Assembly (NCBI GenBank): GCA_932521025.1 | Contig: OW051473.1 | Coordinates: 1,302,001-1,366,000 of the forward strand | Direction of reading: 5' to 3' | DNA length: 64,000 nt | From: Oscheius onirici | Lineage: Eukaryota; Nematoda; Chromadorea; Rhabditida; Rhabditidae | Shown here: one piece after another, positions 46,285 through 57,008 of the stretch | Position numbering within the stretch: the first letter of the stretch is position 1 | Layout: every line of letters starts with the position of its first letter | Translations under genes and position numbers: made by a program | The notes under the pieces: model-generated | Seen by the model: only the letters and a program-made list of their open reading frames with translations | Database searches by the model: none | Told to the model about the DNA's origin: nothing

Positions 46285-46510
46285 TCACCGACCAGCTCAC
46301 AGTGACCGAGCCATTCGAGCTGAAGAAGGTCAACTTTGAAGGAATTGCTCGGCGAGAAATGATCGACAACTATTATATGGCTCCGCGTGAAACACAAACT
46401 TATAGTCGCGTTCGCGTTTTAGCAGTAAGCTTCTCTTTGTTAAAGTTTCATAAGTTTAGACTGATGAGATCGAAGGCGCCGTCTTTGTTCAGGTCATCTA
46501 TATCGATAAG
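46285..46510 (+). pseudogene. Tudor-gene exon-intron-exon fragment, left arm
   Basis: The plus strand reads ITDQLTVTEPFELKKVNFEG, then APRETQTYSRVRVLA, an intron (GTAAGC...TTTAG), and TDEIEGAVFVQVIYID. It is a diverged copy of part of the Tudor-domain gene at 50.6-52.5 kb, intron included, so it arose by DNA duplication. No start or other domain is attached. It lies between H2A and H2B on the opposite strand. Confidence 0.8.
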
Positions 46511-46617
46511 TTTGATTTCATTTCCCCAAGGCAAGGTCGAACTGGACTTGCAAGAAGTGTCGGAAAATTTTGTTTGTTTCATTTAAGCACAAGAAAAATG
46601 GAGAACGATTGATATGT

Positions 46618-46633
46618 GGCCCTAAAGAGGGCC
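46618..46633 (-). terminator. Histone 3' stem-loop, H2B left
   Basis: GGCCCTCTTTAGGGCC on the minus strand, 40 nt past the H2B stop. Confidence 0.95.
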
Positions 46634-46672
46634 GTTGGGTTTAGAAAGTTGCCGCTTCTACGAAGAAGACGT

Positions 46673-47050
46673 TTACTTGCTGGAGGTGTACTTGGTGACG
46701 GCCTTGGTTCCTTCAGAGACGGCGTGCTTGGCGAGTTCTCCGGGGAGGATGAGACGGACGGCAGTCTGGACTTCGCGAGAAGAGATGGTGCTCTTCTTGT
46801 TGTAGTGGGCCAGACGGCTAGCCTCTCCAGCGATGCGCTCGAAGACGTCGTTGACGAACGAGTTCATGATGCTCATGGCCTTGGAGGAGACTCCAGTGTC
46901 GGGGTGGACCTGCTTGAGGACACGGTAGATGTAGACAGAGTAGGACTCCTTGCGGCCTCCACGTCTCTTCTTCTTCTCTCCTCCGGTACGAGTGACCTTC
47001 TGGGCTTTGGCGGCCTTCTTGGCTCCCTTGGCGGATGGCTTGGGCGGCAT
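46673..47050 (-). CDS. Core histone H2B (left copy)
   Basis: 125 residues starting [20 protein letters not shown] basic N-terminal tail leads to the histone fold ([40 protein letters not shown]) and ends AVTKYTSSK, with the conserved ubiquitination-site context ([11 protein letters not shown]). Intronless, with stem-loop. It dimerises with H2A in the nucleosome. The protein is identical to the right copy. Confidence 0.98.
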   Translation of the reverse strand: MPPKPSAKGAKKAAKAQKVTRTGGEKKKRRGGRKESYSVYIYRVLKQVHPDTGVSSKAMSIMNSFVNDVFERIAGEASRLAHYNKKSTISSREVQTAVRLILPGELAKHAVSEGTKAVTKYTSSK

Positions 47051-47150
47051 TGTCGTTGTTCACTTGGTAGTGGTGTGGATCGAGTCCTGACCTCGGCCTA
47101 TATGCAGTCTTCTCCGTTAGCTCCGCCCATAATCAGCGCGCCAAAACTCT
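47051..47150 (-). promoter_or_regulatory. H2B left promoter with E2F-like site
   Basis: On the minus strand TTTTGGCGCGC (47136-47146) fits the E2F consensus TTTSSCGC. A TATA-like GCATATAGGCC follows at about 47094-47104, 45-55 bp before the ATG. Confidence 0.6.
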
Positions 47151-47599
47151 GGCCTCTCTCAGCTAATTGCGCTCTCTAGCTAAGCGGTACGCAGAATGAA
47201 CGCTGGCATCGAGCCAAATTTCGACCCTCGCAAGCCTCGCAAGCAATGCGGAATGAATGAATGTAATCTGTTCAGTAGAGAACTATTGAAATAGTTGATT
47301 AGAATTCATAAATCTTGCATTGACCCTCAAATCAAATGTCATAATTTCAATGTGTAGAAACGTGATGTTCTCCCTGCATTCCAGTTGAATCTCAGACAAA
47401 TTGACACAGCCTCAGCTGTGGTCAAAACCTCCAAAACCTAGTTCATACACACATTGTATTCATACTAAAAACTGAGAATAACAGCATATGGACCAACGCT
47501 GTATTAATTTGGCAATCCTGCTTCCTCCCTGGTTTGTTATAAAGTGTCAGTATCTTATGCACGTTTTATGAACAAGTAAATGTGTAACGATAGATATGT

Positions 47600-47615
47600 G
47601 GCCCTGAAGAGGGCC
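47600..47615 (-). terminator. Histone 3' stem-loop, H3
   Basis: GGCCCTCTTCAGGGCC on the minus strand, 50 nt past the H3 stop. Confidence 0.95.
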
Positions 47616-47664
47616 GTTGGGTGTTTAAAGAATGGCTGTGTTGATAGCGCTAAGCGTTGATAGC

Positions 47665-48160
<496 letters not shown>

Positions 48161-48660
48161 ACCTCTTCGCGTTCTATGTGGTGCACAGTGGGAAGGGTCA
48201 ACTGTTTGCAATACACAATTGCGCAAAGCGAGAGTCACTTATCGATTTTAGTCGAATGAAAACAATCATATCAAACTGAAAGAACCCAGTAAAATCCACA
48301 CAAACGGAGTCCGCTGCAGGCTAGGAAAAGAAAGATAATAAACGTACTAAAATTGTCTTCCCTCTTAACCCTACTGAAACTGATAGAGATCAACGACTTT
48401 TAAGTTTCTACCAGAGAAATGTCAAGCAGCTGATACAACGAACCACTATCAGATGAAAATTGCAAATCATACACTTCTTTTGATTTTCTCTATTCCGCAC
48501 ATATCGCAGTAACCTATGTTCTCAATGTTGGCACTTGTCTACACACAAAAATTGCCGTTAATCTGTTCGCCAACACGTCTTTTGTATCTTTTTAACTTGA
48601 CCACAGGTCAGTATTGTATAACAAGTTTATCAAATAAGCAAAGCGATTCGAATGGTATGT

Positions 48661-48676
48661 GGCCCTGAAGAGGGCC
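48661..48676 (-). terminator. Histone 3' stem-loop, H4
   Basis: GGCCCTCTTCAGGGCC on the minus strand, 39 nt past the H4 stop. Confidence 0.95.
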
Positions 48677-48714
48677 GTTGGGTTTCAATGTGTGTTTTGA
48701 GTCGACTGAGGCAC

Positions 48715-49185
<471 letters not shown>

Positions 49186-49698
49186 TTCTGGCATCACTAA
49201 TTCTGGGTCAATCAATAGCTAACAAGAGAGGGAAAAGAAAAGTGCAAAATGGATAAGTGCAACTGACAAATATTTTATTGAAAACACAATTTAATAACCT
49301 GAAGTTTTTTCGGCCTAGATGTTTTCATTTGCGAAATAACCAAAGAAACTTATGTAAACAAAGATCTGGATTGGGATTGGGCAGTATCGTCAAGTCAGAT
49401 CGTTTCACTATCATGTTAGCAACATAAATCCTTTCAGCTAACTTGAAGCTACACTGTCAATTGACCATCTATATTTTTAAAATACTGTTCCTCTCCTTCC
49501 TGGCAAAAATGAATCTACTGAATTTGGCCTTCTTGTGCAGTTGGCAATTTTACCGTGACTGTTACTCACCCGACAGCTTTCCGCAATGGATAACGAGTCT
49601 GCCTACGTAGCAGAAGGTTGCAGATTCTGGTCCATACTTTTTGATATACATTTCATAAGATTTTGATATGAATACTAAACTAAACATTAATTTTTACT
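49186..49698. other. Intergenic between H4 and gluconokinase
   Basis: No gene was recognised. Confidence 0.4.
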
Positions 49699-50239
49699 TT
49701 ATTCACAGAGAGCAAACTTTATCCGTCTAGAAACGTCTTCAACCGACTCATTCGGGCTGGTTATGTCTACAACGTGCACATCCGTCTCTTCCGTCGTCGG
49801 TCGTTCCAAAGTCGCAAATTGGCTGTCTAGGAGAGAAGCCGGCATGAAATGTCCGCTCCTTCCGACTAATCTTTCCTCAATCACGCTTCTTTTCACGTCC
49901 AAAAGAACAAATCTAAAAGTTGCTCCCATTTTAATCGATTCCAAAAACTAACCTGCAGTTCAGTTTCTTCCTCAAAATGTCCCTGTAGACCTTTTTCAAT
50001 GCGGAACAGGCTATTACGGTCCGATTGTTCTTCTCGACATACCTGATGATTTCATCCAGCCAAGGGAGTCTGTCCTGATCAACAAGAGCTATTCCTTCTC
50101 TCATTTTCTCAATTGACCCAACGGAATGGAGATCGTCGCCGTCTTTGAAGTTCCAGTCAGTTAGTTCCGAAAGTTTAGCTCCGACAGTGCTTTTTCCACA
50201 TCCCGAAACACCACAGACAATAATTGCCTCAGGAAGCAT
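49699..50239 (-). CDS. Gluconokinase (GntK/IDNK family)
   Basis: Exons 50239-49953 and 49912-49699, with a 40-nt GT-AG intron, give 166 residues. The Walker A loop is at the N terminus (IVCGVSGCGKSTVG), followed by FKDGDDLHS, IALVDQDRLPWLDEI, VIACSALKKVYRDILR, the LVGRSGHFMPASLLDSQFAT block, and a C-terminal VDITSPNESVEDV. These are diagnostic of gluconate kinases, which make 6-phosphogluconate for the pentose phosphate pathway. TTTGCAG two bases before the ATG is a splice acceptor for a leader or 5' exon. The Tudor gene ends about 380 bp upstream on the same strand, so an operon is possible. Confidence 0.93.
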
Positions 50240-50615
50240 TCCTGCAAACAATTCTGAGGGTAAAAATTCTGAGATATATAGAGTTTCAAGAAAATCTATG
50301 CAAAAAGCATTTTTACTGGCTTTTTATGAAACACATAAAATACATATTTTAACAAGTGGGCGGAGATCACGGGAAGGAATGACGTCCACTTGTTATCTTC
50401 TTGTTATCGAGTTCTTTCCTATCTAATTCACCGGACAACTTGGCGATAATTTTTAACAACTGCATGTCTTCGCCCGTTAATCGACAGTCGTGGACAACAA
50501 GTAAGTCGCGTTCGTACGGCTTGTCATTGCAATGAAGGTTTGGCTGATCTGAATACTATTTTTAGAAAAGTTTCAAAAAGACACTTACTAAAAACACCAA
50601 TCATGAGAGGTCCGT

Positions 50616-52451
50616 TTAGAAGCAGAGTCGCGGAAAGGCTTTACGTCGTTTTATATCCAACGGCAAAAAAAAATACCGATTATGAAGGCGGTAGAGACAG
50701 CTGGCTGCGACGCGATCTGTTCCACCCGAATCTAAGTATCGAACTGTAGCAAATTTGGCCATCTCGAGAATCTCAACACGCTGCCTTTCTCCAGTGTACA
50801 GAGCACGCTCGTCGGGAACATTCGTGATGGCGTAGACTCGTACGTTAGCGCTCAACCAGCTTTTCCTATAATTTTTTATTTTATTTTCGAATTAACAGTA
50901 AATTTACACCAAATCTGGATCAAGCATAAATCTGTTTTCGGCGATTCCATAAAAGTCGTCCAGGATTCCGATATACTCTTTAGTTCTTCGTCGGCTTTCA
51001 ACATCGACCAGGTGATATCTCTGAACACTTCCTGTTCTTCTTCCAGAATAGTCCAAGCATTTGACTTTCCTTGTTCCTCTTTGGTGATCTCTAAACGCTA
51101 TAGGAGAATGGAAATCAAACTGGAATCTACCTTCAGGAACTCTTTTGATGAAGCGACCGTAAAACATATATGGAGACAATGTACACGTGCTTTCAACACG
51201 CACAAGATAGCTGGAAGTCTGCTCATCGTAGAAACTGAACATTTCACAAATGTAAACCGTAGCTAAAAGTTTCTGACTTGCTGTTTACATAAGTCTCCGT
51301 GATGTCTGGGACTTGAGCCTGATGGACATCCCAGCGATTCCATTCGGATCGAGGAACTTTGAGCACCTGATCGTTTTCCTTCTTGTGAACAAGAAATCGC
51401 GTAGAAACTGCGGAATGTTGGCGGCTTCCCTATGACCCAGATATTCTGAACCTTTGTGACAACCCGATAAATGATACTTACAGGTGGTGAAGGTCCGAGA
51501 ATGAACGGGTAGTTAGAGGCGTCGTCGATCTCATTATAGCGGATTTTTCCTTTTGTTCTGGATCCTTTGGTCATTTTATTGAATGAAATCACCGCAGCTT
51601 GCTCGATCGGATCAATTCCAAACATTTCGACCTAAAACAAGCTGATGATAAAGAGAAAAAAGGTCGAATTACTTTTATTGGCTCACGGTAGTCATTTCTG
51701 ATAACACTGCCTCTCAGAACATGAATATTAAACTGAGTGTACTCACTGATGAGATCCTCAAACATTTCACAGTCTTCCTTGGTCCAATAGGTTTTTTGCT
51801 TATAAAAAAACGTTCAAAACAAAAAAAGAAGTGACCTACAAATCCGATTTCGTAACTATGATGAACTTTTTCCAGCTCTGTCAGTGAAATGCAAATTACC
51901 TGCCACGGATGATATTCAACATCCTTCGGTAGTTCTGCCAGCCACTGAAATTGTAATAGGATTAGAAGACAAAAACCAAACCTTAATATTGTATCACCGT
52001 GATCGATATAGATGACCTGGGCAAAGACGGCGTCTTCGAAATCATCAGTCTAAAGTTGTGAAGTTTTAACAAGAAAGAGACAAGCTTACAGCTAAAACGC
52101 GAACGCGACTGTAACTTCGAGCTTCACGCGGAGCCATATATCTTCAGCTCGAATGGCTCGGTCACTGTGAGCTGGTCGGTAATGTTGTTATTCAGCTCGA
52201 CCCAGATGCAAGAAGGCGATTCAACATGGCGGACAGCGACAACAGCTGATCCACGGAGATCAATGCGGTTGATCTGGAAATGCGAAATGTGAGGTAAAGT
52301 TGATTAACGACATTTTGTATTTTTCCATGTGAAATCAAAAACAAACCTTGACAGAACCGTTAATCCGCCCGTTTCGCCTCATCTCCGGATACTTCTTTAC
52401 ATGTTCCAATATTGGCGATTTGGCTCTTCCAGGAAAATGACCCAGCATCAT
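50616..52451 (-). CDS. Multi-Tudor-domain protein, probably disrupted
   Basis: From ATG 52451 (MMLGHFPGRAKSPILEHVKK) the exons read SAVVAVRHVESPSCIWVELN, then YSRVRVLATDDFEDAVFAQV with IYIDHGDTI (a Tudor core), a long middle part, SSYLVRVESTCTLSPYMFYG, and a second core VRVYAITNVPDERALYTGER with ATVRYLDSGGTDRV. The V-x-Y-x-D-G/S pattern is typical of Tudor domains, which bind methylated arginine in germ-granule and small-RNA proteins. Compared with the fragments in the inverted arms, this gene lacks 47 bp at about 52137-52146, which breaks the frame before YSRVRVLA. It may be a pseudogene or use a different splice. The exon map is tentative. Confidence 0.6.
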
Positions 52452-52519
52452 TCTAGAGAAATCATAATGGTTAGTGAAGAAAGTGACGGGTACAGAGAGC
52501 GCAATTTGCTGAGAGAGGC

Positions 52520-52620
52520 CAGAGTTTTAGCGCGCTGATTATGGGCGGAGCTAACGGAGAATACTGCATATAGGCCGAGGTCAGGACTCGATCCACACCA
52601 CTACCAAGTGAACAACGACA
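52520..52620 (+). promoter_or_regulatory. H2B right promoter, E2F-like site altered
   Basis: Same layout as the left promoter, but the site at 52525-52535 reads TTTTAGCGCGC where the left copy has TTTTGGCGCGC. TATA-like GCATATAGGCC lies at about 52567-52577. Confidence 0.6.
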
Positions 52621-52998
52621 ATGCCGCCCAAGCCATCCGCCAAGGGAGCCAAGAAGGCCGCCAAAGCCCAGAAGGTCACTCGTACCGGAGGAGAGAAGAA
52701 GAAGAGACGTGGAGGCCGCAAGGAGTCCTACTCTGTCTACATCTACCGTGTCCTCAAGCAGGTCCACCCCGACACTGGAGTCTCCTCCAAGGCCATGAGC
52801 ATCATGAACTCGTTCGTCAACGACGTCTTCGAGCGCATCGCTGGAGAGGCTAGCCGTCTGGCCCACTACAACAAGAAGAGCACCATCTCTTCTCGCGAAG
52901 TCCAGACTGCCGTCCGTCTCATCCTCCCCGGAGAACTCGCCAAGCACGCCGTCTCTGAAGGAACCAAGGCCGTCACCAAGTACACCTCCAGCAAGTAA
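52621..52998 (+). CDS. Core histone H2B (right copy)
   Basis: 125 residues identical to the left H2B, with the same fold and C terminus (AVTKYTSSK). It is intronless and followed by a stem-loop. Its start is 53 bp after the TATA-like element. It transcribes away from the Tudor gene, the two forming a divergent pair. Confidence 0.98.
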   Translation: MPPKPSAKGAKKAAKAQKVTRTGGEKKKRRGGRKESYSVYIYRVLKQVHPDTGVSSKAMSIMNSFVNDVFERIAGEASRLAHYNKKSTISSREVQTAVRLILPGELAKHAVSEGTKAVTKYTSSK

Positions 52999-53037
52999 AC
53001 GTCTTCTTCGTAGAAGCGGCAACTTTCTAAACCCAAC

Positions 53038-53053
53038 GGCCCTCTTTAGGGCC
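53038..53053 (+). terminator. Histone 3' stem-loop, H2B right
   Basis: GGCCCTCTTTAGGGCC, 40 nt past the stop. Confidence 0.95.
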
Positions 53054-53160
53054 ACATATCAATCGTTCTCCATTTTTCTTGTGCTTAAATGAAACAAACA
53101 AAATTTTCCGACACTTCTTGCAAGTCCAGTTCGACCTTGCCTTGGGGAAATGAAATCAAA

Positions 53161-53386
53161 CTTATCGATATAGATGACCTGAACAAAGACGGCGCCTTCG
53201 ATCTCATCAGTCTAAACTTATGAAACTTTAACAAAGAGAAGCTTACTGCTAAAACGCGAACGCGACTATAAGTTTGTGTTTCACGCGGAGCCATATAATA
53301 GTTGTCGATCATTTCTCGCCGAGCAATTCCTTCAAAGTTGACCTTCTTCAGCTCGAATGGCTCGGTCACTGTGAGCTGGTCGGTGA
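53161..53386 (-). pseudogene. Tudor-gene fragment, right arm
   Basis: Mirror copy of 46285-46510, with the same exon-intron-exon structure, on the strand opposite the histones. Confidence 0.8.
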
Positions 53387-53756
53387 TGTGCCAAATCAAA
53401 CCCAATAATGTTCAAACATGTCTGACAGAGCGGCACCAGAATCTATCTTCACAGCTATTGTAAAGACTGTGCTTTGCTTGTTTTCTAGAACCTAGCAGTC
53501 TTGTTCACACTTTCGGAGAGCTTCAAAGAAAACACTTTGTTTCTCATTTAATGTTAAACCAGCCGTTTGTTCAGTCAGCACATGTACGAAATACCCAGTG
53601 CTCTTCAACAATCTTGCTTTTTTAAATCGCGTTAGGTTAGAATACACTCAGGTCACCCCGCTCTATCAAATTTTCCAAGGCCGTGAGCTTGACCCAATAA
53701 TCGCGCGTCCTGTGTTATCGCAAAGGGCAAGATAGTACAGGACGCCATGAGAGGCC

Positions 53757-53856
53757 AGAATTTGCGCGCCAACATGGTGGGCGTGTCTCACGGAGAGAAC
53801 CCTATATAGTGACTGAGTCACAGCCTTTCTACACAAACCACTGCCGTCTAATCGTC
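53757..53856 (+). promoter_or_regulatory. H2A right promoter
   Basis: Same as the left copy: CCTATATAGT TATA box at 53801-53810 and the GGCCAGAATTTGCGCGCC block at about 53753-53770. Confidence 0.65.
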
Positions 53857-54237
53857 ATGTCTGGAAGAGGAAAGGGAGGAAAAGCCAAGTCTGGAGGAAA
53901 GGCCAAGTCTCGCTCGAGCCGTGCCGGACTTCAGTTCCCCGTCGGTCGTCTTCACCGTATGCTCCGCAAGGGCAACTACGCTCAACGCATCGGAGCTGGA
54001 GCCCCCGTCTACCTCGCTGCTGTCCTGGAATACCTGGCTGCTGAGGTTCTCGAGTTGGCCGGAAACGCCGCCCGCGACAACAAGAAGACGAGAATCAACC
54101 CTCGTCATCTTCAACTCGCTGTCCGCAACGACGAGGAGCTGAACAAACTTCTCTCCGGAGTCACCATTGCTCAGGGAGGAGTTCTGCCCAACATCCAAGC
54201 TGTTCTTCTGCCCAAGAAGACTGCTGAGGAGAAGTAA
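53857..54237 (+). CDS. Core histone H2A (right copy)
   Basis: 126 residues, identical protein to the left H2A, with ATG at 53857. Intronless, followed by a 3' stem-loop. Part of the H2B-H2A tandem pair on the plus strand. Confidence 0.98.
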   Translation: MSGRGKGGKAKSGGKAKSRSSRAGLQFPVGRLHRMLRKGNYAQRIGAGAPVYLAAVLEYLAAEVLELAGNAARDNKKTRINPRHLQLAVRNDEELNKLLSGVTIAQGGVLPNIQAVLLPKKTAEEK

Positions 54238-54264
54238 GATCTCGGCAAACTTTGCAAACCCAAC

Positions 54265-54280
54265 GGCCCTCTTCAGGGCC
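54265..54280 (+). terminator. Histone 3' stem-loop, H2A right
   Basis: GGCCCTCTTCAGGGCC, 28 nt past the stop. Confidence 0.95.
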
Positions 54281-54440
54281 ACATATAAATTCGATCGTTT
54301 TTATAAACTGAATGTTTCGCAAATTTCGAAACTGCGCGTTTAATAATATTTTCCGGAGACTTGATGTGACAAGGTCTCCCCAGCCGAACTCCTGCCGCCC
54401 GCCTGGTCGCGTCCTCGCATTCGATGAACCCACCATCATT

Positions 54441-54512
54441 GGGGATATAGCTCAGTGGTAGAGCATTCGACTGCAGATCGAGAGGTCCCCGGTTCAAACC
54501 CGGGTGTCCCCT
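54441..54512 (+). tRNA. tRNA-Cys (GCA)
   Basis: GGGGATA pairs with TGTCCCC in the acceptor stem. D arm GCTCAGTGGTAGAGC, anticodon loop CTGCAGA (anticodon GCA) and T arm CCCGGTTCAAACCCGGG are all well formed. T-rich Pol III stop (TTCTTTTTT) follows. Confidence 0.98.
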
Positions 54513-55022
54513 TCTTTTTTGCCTTTTTTGAAAAAGTCAGAATAGCTTTGGAACTATAAGTAAAAATCGATTTGACCACCATAAAACATTGTTCTTGATA
54601 TATTTTAGACAATGTAGTCCTAAATTGATCACAGTGGTCACAACACCCCGAGAAAATCGTGATCACACTGATTTTTGCTATTATGAAGCAGCAAAAAACA
54701 CATAAATGTTTCCACTATAATGTTTGCTACTGTTTATGTTACTAAAATTAATAGCTCATTCAAACATGATGTAACTAATCGGGAATTGCAACAATATACA
54801 ATGAAGTAATAATTACTTGGGGTTACGATTACACATTTTTGAAAAATTCTATTGGTTGCGACAAAGTGTTTCGTTGTTTCTGATGTGAGATGCTGACAAA
54901 CTGGCAGTTGCTCCCAAAATTTCCTATGCGCGGGTTAATGTTGAAATCTTCCGCATAACCTCTTTCGATTGAAATTCTTATTTTATTGGTTTTTCTTTAT
55001 CTTCGCAAGATTAAAAAAAAGA
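54513..55022. other. Spacer between the two tRNA-Cys genes
   Basis: AT-rich with no gene recognised. Confidence 0.5.
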
Positions 55023-55094
55023 AGGGGACACCCGGGTTTGAACCGGGGACCTCTCGATCTGCAGTCGAATGCTCTACCACTGAGCTATATCCCC
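55023..55094 (-). tRNA. tRNA-Cys (GCA), inverted second copy
   Basis: Sequence identical to the copy at 54441-54512, on the opposite strand. CATCATT before it and the run of T after it are also shared, giving inverted arms of about 87 bp. Confidence 0.98.
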
Positions 55095-55799
55095 AATGAT
55101 GGCGCGACCATAGAATGTTTGGACAAGGCGGCCCAAGTTTGCGCTCATTTGCGCTTAAATAATTTGTCCCCGCCGAACGAGGAAACGCAAAAGAGCGTTG
55201 GACACAACACTAAGCCATAATGGCAAAATCACTATCAGGTTGGCGCCCAATTATTCATTCCTGGGGTCATAACTTTTGATTCATACGCGCTGGAGAGCTA
55301 TTTCAAAACAGAAAAAATGGGCAAAATTTTCTGTATCTGATATTGCATAGAGATCAAAAACCCTAGTTTAAAAATTTTGAGTACCAGTCGAAAAAGTGAA
55401 ATTTAGAATGCAAAAACGCTGGTTTCGATTCGGAAAGCGAACATCCCATATGTTTTTACAAATTCTGACAACGCAGGCTTTGATAAGTTGAGTTCTCAGC
55501 CGAGACCCGATTTCCAGAAAATGTTTTCTGAATGAGCACTAGGCCGCTAAAAAACCCGAAGTGACTAACTTCCGGCAGTCGCACAGAACTAACCTAATGG
55601 TTTTCAAAAAATCAGCCGATGCACCTTGCAAGAGCTCAATCTGGGCTACAAAACCCTGCATGGAACAAAGTGGGTTCAATAGAAACGTTTTTGAGAAACG
55701 CGCCTTTCGGAGCAATTTCGAATCAAAATTGTTCCTCAAGCATGTGTTGGAGATATCTATTTTAAACCCTGTCGATCATCCGGGGAATCTCGCTCATAT
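55095..55799. other. Intergenic
   Basis: No gene was recognised. Confidence 0.4.
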
Positions 55800-56765
55800 A
55801 CTTCAAACTATTATGCTGGGCAGAGAGAGAGGGACAGAGAAGTCAGTCAGTCAAGAGGTTCCCAAGAACAGATTTATTAGACCATGATAAAGTTAAGAAT
55901 CAGGAACCTGCGCATCACACTGAGTCATACAGCGCTGTGGCGATTGCGGATTCATTTTCAGGCACTTCGAATCTGCAAGTCCCCTGGAAGAAATGGCCGG
56001 GATATGAAAACCAATTTGAACAAACTCCATCAAAGCAGAGTGGAAAAAACCGCAGTTTCCGTGGTCGTAGCACTCTTGAGAAGCGGCAAGGGTAGCGAAG
56101 ATAAGAATCTAAAAATGGTTAGAGAGGAGACGATTTGAGACTGACCACGAGGGAAAGACGCATTACCTTTGTGAGCTACCATTCTTCCAGTTGGCTCTTC
56201 GGGCCTCTCACATTAAAAATCATGAAACCCCAATTTTTCAAAAAATTCCTATGCTGCTACTTCCTCTCTCTCTATTTCAAGACACTATCAATCATCTCCA
56301 ATAGCGGGGGCAAAGACCAGAGCAGCTGTGTCTCTTCAATGCTTGTCTTCATTTTTCTGCTTCTCCCTTGTTATGGATTTTTGTTTTGTGCTGAGAGAAT
56401 ACAGATTAGTGGAACAATTGTTCAGACCGCTGGATCAGTCACTGTCTAGATTGTATTATTGTTCTCCCAGAAATAGTTCCAATCGGATATCGACTTGGTT
56501 CGAGGTGTGAGCTTATTCACATAAACTCTAATTACATGCATCGAAGACTGTAACTGAAGCCATTTTCGTGCGTTTCTACTAAGAGGGTGTTTTTTTTGTG
56601 TTACATATCAAAAGTTGCTTTGTCAAATGAAGACGAAAAAACATTTCCCTCATATGTTTGTCACGGAGGTCAATTCCATTTGAAGAAAGATGATTGAAAC
56701 GAAAATACAAAACCTGAAGAATGCTTACTTTATTGGGAGATTGTGAGAGGAAACGATTAGGTCTA
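55800..56765 (+). repeat. Segmental repeat R2, copy 2, with an insertion
   Basis: Matches 33164-33790 in reverse orientation, but carries about 370 extra bases at 56018-56390. Confidence 0.7.
56225..56400 (+). pseudogene. Decayed first exon of the secreted family
   Basis: GGCAAAGACCAGAGCAGCTG and the following hydrophobic leader (SSMLVFIFLLLPCYGFLFC) match the first exon at 57009, but the ATG is replaced by GGG. It lies inside the insertion of R2 copy 2. Confidence 0.65.
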
Positions 56766-56843
56766 TTTAGCCGTCTCGCTGTACAACCCTGTTTCAGTTT
56801 TTGAAAAAAAAATTGCGGACAGGATCAAGAGTGTTTTCAATTA
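56630..56843 (+). pseudogene. Terminal exons of a lost paralogue of the secreted family
   Basis: Reads NEDEKTFPSYVCHGGQFHLK, an in-frame TGA, then EECLLYWEIVRG and, after CTGTTTCAG, VFEKKIADRIKSVFN-stop. These match FCQGGKFNLMKKD, QECLLYWEIRERR and VFGSIAQKIKNILQ of the next gene. The stop marks it as decayed. Confidence 0.65.
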
Positions 56844-57008
56844 AAGCCTTGCTGGTGAACTTTAACAAGTAATAAACAAATAATAAAAAAGCAGCAATTT
56901 CAGAGTGTTTTATCTAATTTGGTTTATTCCACTTTATCAGTGCTTTCAAAACATGTCACCCTATCTATTTTCAAACCTTGTCAATCATTTCTGAGATCCC
57001 GAGATCAC

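Larger units (their letters stand above)
45371..47176 (-). repeat. Left arm of 1.8-kb inverted repeat (H2A-H2B module)
   Basis: Position x matches the complement of 99671 minus x on the other side across the whole arm without an indel. Only a few substitutions were seen. The arm holds H2A, a Tudor-gene fragment and H2B with its promoter. Confidence 0.95.
52495..54300 (+). repeat. Right arm of 1.8-kb inverted repeat (H2B-H2A module)
   Basis: Complement of 45371-47176. It begins 44 bp upstream of the Tudor gene's ATG, so that gene's promoter and the H2B promoter share this edge. Visible differences include one in H2A (synonymous) and two or three in the H2B promoter. Confidence 0.95.
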
